Assembly (NCBI GenBank): GCA_014904985.1
Contig: MU128933.1
Span: 62,001 to 126,000, forward strand
Source: Hydnum rufescens UP504
Lineage: Eukaryota > Basidiomycota > Agaricomycetes > Cantharellales > Hydnaceae
Direction of reading: 5' to 3'
DNA length: 64,000 nucleotides
Shown here: one piece after another, positions 48,670 through 60,052 of the stretch
How positions within the stretch are numbered: the stretch's first letter is position 1
Layout: each line of letters begins with the position of its first letter
Program-made: the position numbers and the translations under genes
The notes under the pieces: model-generated
What the model was told of the DNA's origin: nothing
Seen by the model: only the letters and a program-made list of their open reading frames with translations
Database searches by the model: none

Positions 48670-48723
48670 AATCGTACACCTTTCCTCTCTTGACTTTGCC
48701 CATCCCCCCTGAATTGTACAATC

Positions 48724-50978
48724 ATGTCGACAGCTTCTCAAAAGCCTATCGAGACCCGTCTCTTCATCAATGGCGAGGTAGCCCAACTCATCATGATTGC
48801 TTTCTGCTTGCTAAACTGCTACGCTGTACCGCCCTTGACCATAGTTCGTCAACGCCACTAGTGGGAAACGATCGACTTGGTGAACCCCGCCACCTCGAAG
48901 CTCGTCGCTAAAGTCCAGATTGCGTCCAAAGCCGACGTCGACAAGGCTGCTGATGCCGCGCAAGCCGCCTTCCCAGGTTCGTCTGACTCCATAATCCCTC
49001 CCCCATTGTGCCTTCAAACAACACCCAACCCATCGCCCCCCTTTGTATCCCCTGCTATCAATCATGATGATTGACGAGATGTTCCTATGTTCAGCGTGGT
49101 CCGCACTCACTGGGAAGCAACGGGCACAATATATACGCAAGTTCCAAGAGAAGCTTGCAGAGGCCAATGAGGAGCTTCACGACCTCGAGATTGCGTCTAT
49201 GGGGAAGGCTCGCTCTACTCTTGCTTACGAAGTAGTATGGGCGAATGAATATCTTGAAACCCTTGCCGTCAGTTACTTTCTCCTGCCCACTGGCACGCTG
49301 GAACTTGAGATTTACCAATCTCACTTCTTATCCAGGGCCAGGCAGAGGCAGTGTACGGCGATAGCTCCCTCAACCAGGCGGGCCACCTTAATCTCACATT
49401 GAGACAACCCTATGGTGTCGTCGCTGGGATCATCCGTGCGTCATCCCTCGTCGGTTTCCTGGGATTGATATGCTAATGTTTCATTCACGATAGCCTGGAA
49501 CTTGGGAACTCCTATGTGGCTGTGGAAAGTGTGAGTGTACCGATGCCAGCGTGGGTAAACTCCATCGTTCTCACGATCTTGATGTCATGCTATATCACGG
49601 ATAGTGGCCCTGCCATTGCTGCAGGCAACACCATCATCTTGAAATCCTCTGAAAAGTCCCCTCTTCTGGTGTGTCTATATCTATCATCACTCTTAAAGAG
49701 ATCTTTGCCAGAATTCTCATCTTCCATTAGTCCCTCGGTCTCGCCAAAGTTATCGCCGCGGCGGGCTTCCCACCAGGGGTGATTAATATCATCAGCGGTG
49801 CCGGCCCGACTGGTGGATATCTTTCCGCCCACCCCCTCATCCGAAAGATCTCGTTTACCGGTTCGACTGCCACCGGGCGCAAGGTCCAGCAAGCCGCCGC
49901 TGACTCCAACCTGAAAGTTGTCAGTAAGTGGCACAGATTGGTCATGGAGGCAGGCGAGCGCTCGTGCTGATCGGTTGCTCTTTCCACTCCCAGCTCTTGA
50001 ACTTGGAGGGAAATCGCCCACAATCGTCTTCGCTGATGCTGATTTCGTGGGTCTTCCTTACCTGCGCCTGCAGTACCGTCTCTGAAGAGAGACTTTTCTG
50101 TTTCATTGTAGAAAAATGCCGTGGAGACTGTCGTTCTGAGCTCCCTTGTCAATGTGGGCCAAGTCTGCACTGTACGTCCTCCCAAAATCGCGATCGCTAT
50201 TTCTGCATACTGAAGTATGTCCTAACAACGAAACAAACTATTACAGGCCAATACACGAGTCTACGTCGAGGAATCTCTCGCACCGCTTTTCCTTGAGCAC
50301 TTTGAAGGGCAACTTCGCCGGATGGAGGCAACTGCAGGGCGACCCTACGAATATCAATACTGTCATTGGCACAGTAGCTGACGCTCTGCAGGTCAAGTCC
50401 GTCACTGGTCTCATCGAGATCGGAAAGACCGAAGGCAAGCTGGCCATCGGTGGAGACGCAGACGGCGCCTATGTCCATCCAACTATTTTCACCGACGTGG
50501 CTGACAACAGTCAGATCAACACGAAAGAGGTGAAAGGAAATCCTTACCCTGAGAACCATTTCCTTGTGCTCATTCATCTGTCAATCCGCGTAGGTGTTCG
50601 GTCCCGTGATGGTCTTCCACACATTTAAGGACGAGGCCGAGGTCATCAAGCGCGCTAATGACACCGAGTACGGGCTATACGCATCTGTGTTCACTAAGGA
50701 TATCGATCGTGCTATTCGAGTGGCCAAACAACTCGAAGCTGGTATGGTCGGCATCAACACTGCCTCACCTACCCTGCACTACGATGTTCCCTTCGGTGGA
50801 TGGAAGCAATCCGGTTACGGGCGGGAAATGGGCAGGACATGGGTCGAATCTTGGTTCGTTTCCGTTTCTTCCTTAGTATATCTCGATTCCCCTGCAAGCG
50901 AAGGCTAATGCTGTTCGTGTTTCCATCGCTTTCAGGACCCAGGTCAAGACCCTCTACATCAAGACTGCCTCTCTGTAA
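48724..50978 (+). CDS. NAD(P)+-dependent aldehyde dehydrogenase (two frame lesions)
   Basis: Oxidises aldehydes to acids. Exons read: [62 protein letters not shown] then [50 protein letters not shown]. The catalytic Glu is in [18 protein letters not shown] (after an intron) and the catalytic Cys in [18 protein letters not shown]. Next come [40 protein letters not shown] and [13 protein letters not shown], ending [13 protein letters not shown]. Two one-base shifts are needed: a missing A in gggaaacg (about 48866) between VNATSG and TIDLV, and an extra base near 50338 between EATAG and [10 protein letters not shown]. Catalytic residues are intact, so this is either a recently broken gene or one with assembly errors. 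Confidence 0.8.
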
Positions 50979-51838
50979 ATTCTACTTTGGTTGCTCTCCT
51001 CCCATGGCCACCCTCTATACCTCACCCTTGGGTATCGAAAAGAGCGATGTAACATATGTTTGGTTTTCCGTAAATAATGCCCCAATGAACATTGTATTGT
51101 CGAGACCTTGTTAGATATGAATACATGGATTATCAATTATGCTTCATAAAGCTCGCATGCCACGAAGACCGGGTAGATCCCGACCGTCAGAACCTACGCC
51201 ATTAGGGATCTAGTACCGTATTGTTGGGGACTGTAAACGCTACTCGGCCCCAATGTCCGCTCATCAAGGAGAACACAATCTAGACTGCCCCCTCAGAAAA
51301 GCGATATGGCACCAACTAGGCAACAATTCCAAAATACGTCAATAGTCATCTAGCGAATTTCACACACTTCAATTATCTACTGTATCGTCAAGATGGTGCA
51401 GATATACTATCGTATATGTGCGTGAGAATGTGGCCCAAGGCGGAAGCTCGGGCGTGAGAACAGGAAATCGGCTGTGCTTTTGCTTCTCCGGCGGTTTCTC
51501 AGGGGATATTTGGCAGAATTGATTTTGAGAATGGGGGGCGATCGACGAGTCCCCCGCGCGACCACATGGATTAATCGAAAGCCCCATTCTGCTAACTGAC
51601 CTTGGAAATTAGACAACAATGTACCACAGTACCCAGAGAGTCGGCACACGTTCCCACCAATTCCCCACTCCCACATTCCAAGAACAAAAAGAAATTTGAA
51701 CACTTGGGAACGATGGGATGTGCACATGTGACGCAGCAGATAAAGTTGTATAGAAAAAAATTACCACGGAGTAATGTCATTGGTGAGAGGGATGATATAC
51801 GACGCGGTATGAGAATCCTTTCATTCCATCGGGCATGA
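50979..51838. other. Convergent 3' region between ALDH and the F-box gene
   Basis: About 860 bp with no supported gene. A minus-strand open frame to 51592 is an extension past the likely F-box stop and is not used. Confidence 0.4.
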
Positions 51839-53472
51839 TCACCACACTCCTTTCGTTCTGCGTGAGAAGATGACGAGGAAGGTGTCAGACCAGATTTCCT
51901 CTGAGGAAACAATTCTTGAGAATCACTGACCGTCCAGCGAGATCGACCGAGAAGCACGATGCTTCGGAGGTGTGGCACCTCCTTGAATATATGACGGACG
52001 ATGCTTGGTTCCAAGTCGGTGTGGTTGACTTCTAACAGCGACCGCAATTGAGACGCGCGTGATAAGGAAACAATAATTTGGTCCTGTTCCGAGATGACAG
52101 GAAAGTCGGGTAAGACTCAGTTTCGATTAGAACAGAATCAGACTTGCGATATATTCCGTGTAAAGACCACAACCCAACAGCTTCAGGTCCTGAAAGTCAA
52201 CACACAGGAGTTTGATGACGGGAGGGGCGATATAGGCGCCTGATACCACGAAGGCTTTCAGAGTAGCTTTATGCAGATAGAGGAGGTCCATTGGAAGATT
52301 GACGGGGGACATGGGCGATCGGAAAGAGGTGCCCAATGACAACGATATCAACTTCGATGCTTTGACGCACCCTAAAGAGTAATTCCAGGCATCGTGGAAG
52401 CCTGGAGTCAATCCCAAATTATCCTCGCGATTTCCTGCATCAATTTTGAGATGGCGCAAATGGTACAATCTGATGGATGGCGGAAGTCTGGGCATCGTGA
52501 TTCCTTCCTGTGCACAATACGTAGATCATTATACTCAGCCAAACTAGAAGCAGGAACGTAGTAGAAAATGACAAACCTCGGTGTGAATGCAGAGATACTC
52601 AAGCGACGGACATGCCGGGGCGACGGTCTCAAAAATATGGTGTAATCGAAGCTGCCAGCACTTCCGCACAGAAAGAGACAACAGACGAGGAGTAGCAGAA
52701 AGGATCATGCCCAAGATCCCTCGATTAATTCCACCAGAGTGCTTTTCCCATCCAGACTCAGAGATGTAAAGACCACAGATGAAAGGGAGCTCACTGAAAG
52801 TGAAATGGTAGTCAGAGAGGAGAGATTCGGGATCCACATGGGCAACAAACTGATGACTGGATCGCTGGGCCTCTCCAAATTAATTTCTCGAAGTCTAGTG
52901 AGCGACACGAGCATAGTAGCATGATCTTTATCTAGAGCTGCATCAAGTTTGATGGCTTGCAGCTTTGCTTTGTTCCGCAAGCCGTCGAATAGTATCCTTG
53001 GTGACAAAGGCTCGAACGAAGGCGACACGAATCTGATAATTCCATCACAGAGCCCTAGAGCCGATGCACATTCCTTCAAAAACTTAGGGTCTGGCCCATG
53101 CGCTGTAGTAGGAATCTGGGATATGTCTGCAAGTCACAATCTTTTGAGAAGGAGATTATGCCTCGTCGCAACGCCAACTCACCAAAAGTGCGCACGTAAA
53201 CCGCAAGGTGGGGTCGCTGAATAATGACCTGAAAGGGTGATAGCTACCAGGCGAAATCGAACCCGATTAATTGATATGACAAAAGTTATCTAGCTCACGA
53301 ATCGGCCATAATTAGAGCACTGTCTCCGGCCAAAGCGTAGACATGAATACATAAAGGGGATTATGGCGGAATGTAGAGACTTGCTGACGAGAGACACAGC
53401 AGCCCGGTCACTAGGAGAGATCCATGCAGCGATCAGATCGAGAATGTCGAACGGACAATTATCGATCCTCAT
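51839..53472 (-). CDS. F-box protein with leucine-rich repeats
   Basis: The N-terminus is an F-box-like motif: FDILDLIAAWISPSDRAAVS, then LVSKSLHSAIIPFMY. After an intron come repeated hydrophobic segments such as LQAIKLDAALDKDHATMLVS, LTRLREINLERPSD, LSSLTTISLSVSSLS, LLSLSVRKCWQLRLHHIFE and VPHLRSIVLLGRSRWT, which look like irregular leucine-rich repeats. F-box proteins recruit substrates to SCF ubiquitin ligases; Agaricomycetes carry large, fast-changing families of them. The last exon (EIWSDTFLVIFSRRTKGVW) to 51839 is a best guess from splice sites. It is divergent from the HIT gene, 132 bp apart. Confidence 0.65.
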
Positions 53473-53604
53473 AAAGAGCCACCGGAAGGCCGGCCTAGGG
53501 AGACTGAAAGCCCCACGAATGTCCAGACGCTAGAAAGTTGGTCGGTTAAAATCCACTGGCCAAGTGGTTCACGGAAACAACCGAAAGACCCTCAGATATT
53601 CAGC

Positions 53605-54293
53605 ATGGCTGGATTAGTCGCCAGTTGCCTCTTTTGCAAGATAATAAGGGGCGAAATACCCAGCCTGAAGTTGCTGGAGACTGAGAAATCGTGGGTCCCA
53701 TTGACAATGGTTCTAAATCTTTGGCAATCGATGCTAGACCGTATGTCAACTTTCAGCTTTGCATTTCTCGATATCGGTCCTCTTTCCAGAGGCCATTCCC
53801 TTATAATTCCTAAACGCAAGTGTACAAAATCAGTGTCAATTTGTCTGACTCCATCATAATGAGTATTCTTTGCGGTTATGACGATTTCAGACCATGGCGA
53901 AAAGCTCACTGATATCCCAGACGACTACCTCACTGATATCCTTCCTATCGCCAAAAAGATAGCGCTCGCAAGTGGAGTCACCGATTACAATATTCTGCAG
54001 GCCAGTTCAATTCGCACAGGTCCACCCACGCAATTAGATGTACTAATGCTTCTAGATCCCGATCAGAATAACGGCCGGAATGCGCACCAGGTATCTGTGA
54101 CTCCCGCCGTTTCGAGCTCCTTGATGCATACTAATAGTAATCGAATCCACAGGAAGTTATGCATGTGCACTTCCACTGTAATTCCTAAACCATCTGCGGC
54201 AGACGATGCTGGACTTGTGATAGGCTGGCCAGCCAAGAAGGCTGTCAAGGAAGACTTCAGGCTCTTCTTGACGAGATGAAAGGCAAATTGTGA
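53605..54293 (+). CDS. HIT-family (HINT-like) hydrolase with two frame lesions
   Basis: A small nucleotide-binding hydrolase. Exons: CLFCKIIRGEIPSLKLLETE; FAFLDIGPLSRGHSLIIPK; HGEKLTDIPDDYLTDILPIA...YNILQ; NNGRNAHQ; EVMHVHFH then VIPKPSAADDAGLVIGW. The His triad motif H-x-H-x-H is HVHFH. Two introns start with GC instead of GT (after IIPKH at about 53817 and after YNILQ at about 54000). An extra T near 54177 breaks the frame inside the triad, before VIPKP. A missing base near 54250 is then needed to reach the normal end RLQALLDEMKGKL at 54293. The two shifts cancel, so only the part between is affected. Either decay or sequencing error is possible. Confidence 0.75.
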
Positions 54294-54580
54294 AGAGCTA
54301 AGAGAGGTTTTCGTGTACAACAATGTCGTTTGTTCCATAGTCTCCGCCGAATCAATTGTTACAAGTTGGAGACCCTGTAGTACGAGTAATTGGTCACCAC
54401 ACCTTAGGCAATGCTTAGATGTAGGGCCGGATCCGTGGAAACCAGGAGAAGTAACCCCCTGCTGTTCGCGGCAACTTCGTTCGATGCCGTTTACATGCCA
54501 TGCGGTGCGAATACCATTAAACCATGCGTCTAGATTGGGAATATACCGATACAGACAGCTGAGCGACAATGAGACGAATG

Positions 54581-56396
54581 TCATGAAGGAAGGGAAACGT
54601 CCGAGATGACTCGTGCGAGTGATTTTGCCCATGTTGCATCCTGACCAATTGTGCTCGCCAAAGTGTTACCCAACCCGGAAGATAACGCATCGGCCGCTGC
54701 CCTGTCCTCATCGTCCATGTCATTCAGAGGATGAAGGGGTACTCCGTCTGTCGCTGGATCTAGACGAGGTTGTAGAACTTCGAGAGAATCCTAGAGGTCA
54801 AGTCCGACGAAGAGAGTGAAATCATTCATGCACAAGCAGAAAAGGGAAAAAAAAATACGTACCATTAGGGCTTGTTCCACGCCCCTTGTATCCATCCCCA
54901 TTTCCCTTGCCCTGTCCATATCGTCACTTACAATCTTTCCCCCACTAGCCTGCAGCAGGCCCCGTTTTACAGCCTCCCGGCCAACACTAATCAACCCTCG
55001 TAATGCGCCTTCGCGTGTGCCTAGCATTCGGCCAGGCTCAACAAGGGCTGCCAGAAGCGTTTTAGTGACGCGCGACGCTAATGAGGGGTAGGTGGCGGAA
55101 TGCTGAAGGAGTAGGCGCGCAAGGACTGATGACGAATGGGTGCGAAGATGGGAGGGAGATGGATCTGATGGGGTAGGAGCGAGAGGCTGGGGAATAAAAA
55201 GAGTAGACGTGAGTAGAATAGAGAGGATGGGTGGGAGAAATTGATGCAACTGGATATTTGATTAGACTCAGCATTACTTGTCATGGAACCCAGAAAAATC
55301 AATTCCTACGTATGGTTCGACGAACAACCGCTCATTCTCCAGGAGAGCACTCAGGACATCGAGATATATGTCAAGGCTTCGACGGTCGAGATCCATTTCA
55401 TCACCCTCAAGCCCTTCCCGCCTAAGGGTATTTACGACGCCTTCCCCCACCCAGCGAGTTATGTAAGGGAGCACTGGCGCCAATCCTGCATCTGCTCGGA
55501 GGCTTGTCAGGGCAGCTGTCTTTTTCCTCTCTTCGGCAGAAGGTACTAGCGAAGATACAAGCCGCTGATAGTAGTGCTGAAGCTCCGGCTGAGATGGGTT
55601 TTAACGGAAGGCGGTCTCGCCACTTGTCTTGCAGTCGAGTCAGCGGGGGCGCTTGACGTTGAGCCATTTTGGGTTGGGGGGGGAGTCACAAGAGCGGAAT
55701 TAGCAGGCTGATCTGCAATGGCCGGCACTTCCGGCGGGGGGTTTTCTGGGATAAGAGGTTGTATGCCTTCGATCGCTAGCCAATGCGCTACACGACAAGT
55801 GGGGGTCAGGAAACGGTATGCAGTCAATGCCTCGACTCACCAGTATACCGCACGCTTCGCGGAACTGGAATGGGATCTTCCTTCAAGACTGTTTCAAAGT
55901 CTACTTCCTCGTCCTCCAACACATATATCGGTGGTCCAGCAGGAGGCTGCACACGCCGAAACGAGAGGGGTGTATGTGCGGAGTGGCCATATACGGGCTT
56001 CTCATATATCTCAGAGGCACCAAAGCGTAACTATTTGAGTCCGGGTTACGAACCTCGATATTGAGAGTCTTGAATGCCTGATCGACGTCCGACGTGGTCA
56101 TAATGGTCCGACGCGAATGACGGGTGAAGCGTGACGCTTCCTGAGTTGGAAAGCGATAAATCAGCGTGAGAACAGTGTAAAACTAAAATGTATTCACCTC
56201 GATCACTTGGTGCAGCCTATATTCAACATCGCTAGCGAGGGCATTGGCAACCTCCTCTGATAAGTTCGTAATGCCTAACGAGTCAGCAACGTCCTGAGGA
56301 AATGAATGAGCAAGTTGGATACTGTGTCTATTAAGCACTGACAATAATCGAGTCTGCTTTGTATATCCCTGGTCTTGGTGTTGGTTTCGAGTTCAT
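54581..56396 (-). CDS. TAF6: Transcription initiation factor TFIID/SAGA subunit TAF6
   Basis: A histone-fold subunit of TFIID and SAGA that pairs with TAF9. Exon 1 MNSKPTPRPGIYKADSI joins DVADSLGITNLSEEVANALA and SDVEYRLHQVIE; then EASRFTRHSRRTIMTTSDVD completes the histone fold. Next come PVYGHS..., YVLEDEEVDFETVLKEDPIP, and AHWLAIEGIQPLIPENPP, the TAF6 C-terminal start. The HEAT-repeat part includes PELQHYYQRLVSSLV, LPYITRWVGEGVVNTL, RSLDIYLDVLSALLENERLF, LHQFLPPILSILLTSTLF and REGALRGLISVGREAVKRGL. The end is TWAKSLARVISDVSLPS. One base is missing at about 55588 (between VKTHLS and PELQHYY), otherwise the frame is clean. It converges with HIT. Confidence 0.85.
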
Positions 56397-57239
56397 AATC
56401 TTCTCGGAGATCTCCGAGGCCCGGGCGGTGCCGCGGCGAGACTGATTGGAAGGAGTAGACTATGTGGATTAACCTTGGGATACAGTAACGCCAGATAAGC
56501 TAAATATGCGCGAACTGGGATTCCAGCTTGATAAGGGGTCAGTCAGGGATTGGGATTTTAGCAATCTGTCCTGGAATTCACGCTCGATACGGCAAGACTT
56601 GACTGGCCTTTACACGAGTTGCTCGCGCCTCGGACTAGTTTGGCAATCACCGACTGCTAAAGGAAGCTCCTGCTCTGGCAGTATTGGGAAAATCCATGAG
56701 TGGATAGTATGAACCTGTCAAATCTGAGGTCCCAATCGTTACATATGCTGATGATTAAGATCAAGCCGGCCCTCCACATCGAATGGTATACAAGGCAATT
56801 GTGCTAGAACTCAACGTCCTTTTCACATCCTTTTCAAGGGGCCGGCATCAACGCGGGTGAGAGCAAGAACTAATCCAGCGGAGACGCAAAGGGGAATTCT
56901 AACAAATGGGAATTTTGGGGGCATGTGATACCTCATCTTATCTCTAGATTCTGCTGTACGCTTATAACCTTTTAGAGATAGGGTAGACTAATAATATAAC
57001 AAAGGGCTCTTAGCTTAAATGGTAAAGCAGGACTGCATAACATTACGGTGTGTCAAGGCTTACTTATAGCGATCTCATCAAAAGGCAATCCAATGCACCA
57101 GATACTAATTAAAGCACGAGTAGCACACGATCGCTTACAACTCGGGTCCAAACAGGAATCGCACAGTGCCCCCGCCCACAGACTGCGCGCTCTCGTCTTC
57201 CCGTTCTGGGTCTTCGGTTCCTGGAAAAATAAGCTATTA
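56397..57239. other. Intergenic region with a tRNA-like scrap
   Basis: The only recognisable item is the tRNA-like sequence near 57004, in locally AT-rich DNA (about 56940-57060). A plus-strand frame at 56506-56712 has no domain. Confidence 0.35.
57004..57053 (+). pseudogene. 5' part of a mitochondrial-type tRNA-Cys (GCA)
   Basis: gggctcttagcttaaatggt followed by aaagc gives an acceptor 5' strand and a D-arm (gctt...aagc). A gactgcataa segment then presents GCA as anticodon. The T-arm and 3' acceptor strand are missing. The D-arm style and AT-rich flank resemble organelle tRNAs, so it may be a nuclear insertion of mitochondrial DNA. Weak evidence. Confidence 0.3.
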
Positions 57240-58629
57240 TCACGACCAGGAATGGGACCTCGGTCGCGCGGAGAATAAAGATGCGGCCGTTCGCGAAGGA
57301 ATATCTTGAGTTGAGTAAGTGGGCTGAGGTATAAAGCGGTTGGACCTGCAAAACCGTGCCATACTCGACGGCGTGGGGGCAGACGTGTGCCCAGGAGTGT
57401 GATAAGATGAGTAAGAAGAGGCGAAGTAGGCGTATTAGGAGTCTGGGGGACGTCGTTACGACTGTCGTTGTTGATGAGGCACTGAGGAGAAGGTCAAGTA
57501 TTGTATGACACACTTCTGCATATCCTGAACGTAAGCGTACGCGATCAAAATGGTGACAGGCGGCTTGCCTTCGAGATCTTCCACTTGGGCATGAAACCGG
57601 TCTTCCCATGGACCCTTGTCCCCTAAGAGTGCAGCAATTTCATGACTACTTCGCTGGTCGTCCGTTGCCTTGACACCGAACGGGCCTTCTCGCGAATCCA
57701 GGAGTGCAGCTAGAAGGATCGATGCCAAGGCTAGCACATGGGGTGGATATTGCAAAGGGGCAAGAGTTCGGTGGCTGGGAATAAGAAAGACAAATGCAGC
57801 CAGGGTTAAAGAAAAATGGAGTCGAAAGGTGATATCCAAGGCCAACCTATCGATGGAAAGCCTCCAGGCCAATTTGGTCAATTGTTTCCCAACTGCAAGG
57901 AATTAGTTGGATTATAGTCTGGAATGGACGAAGCGTATGGAGAAAATACGCCATACCCTTGAGCTCTCGGGCCACCTTGATAACATACGAAAAAGGCAGG
58001 CGGACGCGGAAATTGAAGCATATGGTCTCCATCACGGATCGCTCGATGCCTAACAATCTCCGACGATCCTCGTCCACCGTCTAAGCAAAGGTGATGAGGG
58101 AACAAGAAAATATTCAGGGCTTGACGTTGGCCTACAGCAGGGTCCATTTCCACTTCGCCTCCCCCGTGTTTTACTTTAGCTGCCAATTCAGGATACCGTA
58201 CACCGTACGAGACCATAAGGAGATCCCTTGGTTTTTTTAGAGTGTCATGCATTTTGCTCGACACGTACAAGGTTGCCATTGCAACATCCTGCAGGCGTGT
58301 AAGCGAAAGTATATCAGAAAGTGATGTCCAGACGTACGTGATAGTTGAATGCCTTCCACGGGTAAAACAAATAAAATCGATGGAACAAGGTTTGTGCAGT
58401 GGCAATTGTGGCCCGTGGACTGAGTCATGAGATGTATTCAGTCTCATCAAGAGTCGCAGAATACCACGGAGCAGACGCACAAGCCGATCTTCGAGCTTAC
58501 AGCTTCAATGAAAGCGCACGCATGAAGCCGTAGTTTCCCTTCCTGTGACTCCGCCATCTTACCACGCTGCCTTTCACAGAGAAAGGCCACCTCATTAGGA
58601 CTAAAATATGGATGGTTTACATTCGTGGA
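57240..58629 (-). CDS. CTK2: CTD-kinase cyclin subunit (Ctk2-like)
   Basis: The regulatory cyclin of CTDK-I, which phosphorylates the RNA polymerase II tail. The start MSTNVNHPYFSPNEVAFLCE gives the family N-terminus; an ATG 33 bp upstream is also possible. The first exon runs on to CAFIEAVSSKIG. An intron joins to FPRATIATAQTLFHRFYLFY and PWKAFNYH, the cyclin box. Then come DVAMATLYVSSKMHDTLKKP and DLLMVSYGVRYPELAAKVK, RRRLLGIERSVMETICFNFR, and a second fold with TLAPLQYPPHVLALASILLA. After WEDRFHAQVEDLE, a GC-AG intron (about 57535-57577) leads to EVCHTILDLLLSASSTTT. The tail to 57240 is low-complexity and uncertain. No lesion was seen in the cyclin boxes. Confidence 0.78.
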
Positions 58630-59464
58630 CATAGCCATTGGGATACTCGGGCTGAGCGACACCCCACGTGCGTCCGGATTCCTCCGAAAACAGGCCTGTT
58701 TAGACTTGCTGCATCCCGTTATCCTTTCACCTCGGATATTGATGCCGTTTAGGTGGAAATGCTAGGCTTGACAACGATTTACCAAGCTCCTATAGCTGCA
58801 GCGGATGTCTGTGCTTTCGGAGGCGACGTTACTCAAGAATCTGTGCACACTATGGGCAATCTCTGGTGCCTTTGGACCCTTTTACCGCATCGTGAGTGAG
58901 TCTCCGCTCTGCCGTTGAACAGGCTAGTGCAGCAGAGGAGCCAGATATATTCTGCCCACATCTCAGTCACTCCGTTTGTGGCCTCTGCTAATCTTTGGCA
59001 CTTCAGCCACTACGAACAAGTGTCCAAGGAACGGAAAAGGCCGTAGCCGATTGCCGAGATGTATTCCCCTTATATCGCTGACTCTCTTGGCAGCCTTTCG
59101 GTTTGTCCTGAATCTGGCTGCCATGAGGAGGCTATCCGAATGTTCCTTCATGTGAAAGGAAATGACAAAGCAATTTTCATCAGTCGCGCTCTCGATTATT
59201 CTCCACAGACCCCACTCTAATGCAGTATTGTGTGACCATGATCACGTTATTCAAAAGGTTCTGTAGTTTCGGCCTCCAGGGTGGCATTATGGTCTAGCAT
59301 ATACAGGAAGAGGTCAAACTGTGAAGGTGAGGAATTGAGCCTCCACAAATTCAGAATACATATTTACCCGAGTATGAAACTTTCGCTATGTCTAAACCCT
59401 CAGCCTTGCCTGTGGTACATTCTGCCTGCATATTGCCATGCTCAACGTGACTTTTCCCAACTGT
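58630..59464. other. Gene-poor region upstream of the cyclin gene
   Basis: About 830 bp with no supported gene; it should include the cyclin promoter. Confidence 0.35.
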
Positions 59465-60052
59465 GACTTCTCCCATGTCAGTCCCGACGATTTTATGTGA
59501 GAAGAGAATGGTGGTGCATCTGTCCTAAGCGCTCTCTCTGCCACCCTTGTCAGCCTCAGAGATGCCCCTTCTTCTACACATGGGTCCCAACTCTCTTCCC
59601 GCACCTACTCATTCCTGACCCACATGGATGAGTTCTTCCCGTCAACTAACTCAGCTTCATCTTCTCCCATCAACTCAAGTGCCTTTGCTACAATGAATGC
59701 AATCAACTCGGCTCCACCTATTGTCACCAACACACACCCAACCCTCTTCCGTACTCTAAATGATGTCATAACCCTCTCAGAATGCAAGGTCTATTCCTAC
59801 GTCCCGGATATCTATTTGTACCCCCACGCAGTGGGAGGTGCGGATTCCGAAGAAGCCTCGGATTCCACTTCATCCGATTCATCCTCAGGTGCCTGGGACA
59901 GAGATGACGATGAAATCCCCTCTGACCCCTCCCGAAGATGTTCAATTGCCCCAAAAGACTCCCTTTTTCTTTGATGATGATATCAAAACGCCCCTGTTCC
60001 TTCTCGGAACAAGCCCTCTCTCATCTCCAACACAAGTGATCCGCTTCCAATA
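59465..60052 (+). pseudogene. Protein-like Ser/Asp/Pro-rich sequence, unrecognised, possible broken gene
   Basis: A long frame reads SVLSALSATLVSLRDAPSST, then MDEFFPSTNSASSSPINSSA, and LNDVITLSECKVYSYVPDIY into an acidic Ser-rich stretch (EEASDSTSSDSSS). Around 59910 the frame seems to change to another one reading LTPPEDVQLPQKTPFFFDDD, then IKTPLFLLGTSPLSSPTQVI, ending at 60052. The low-complexity style looks like a disordered C-terminal part of a fungal regulator. No domain is visible and no N-terminal part was found. Confidence 0.35.
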
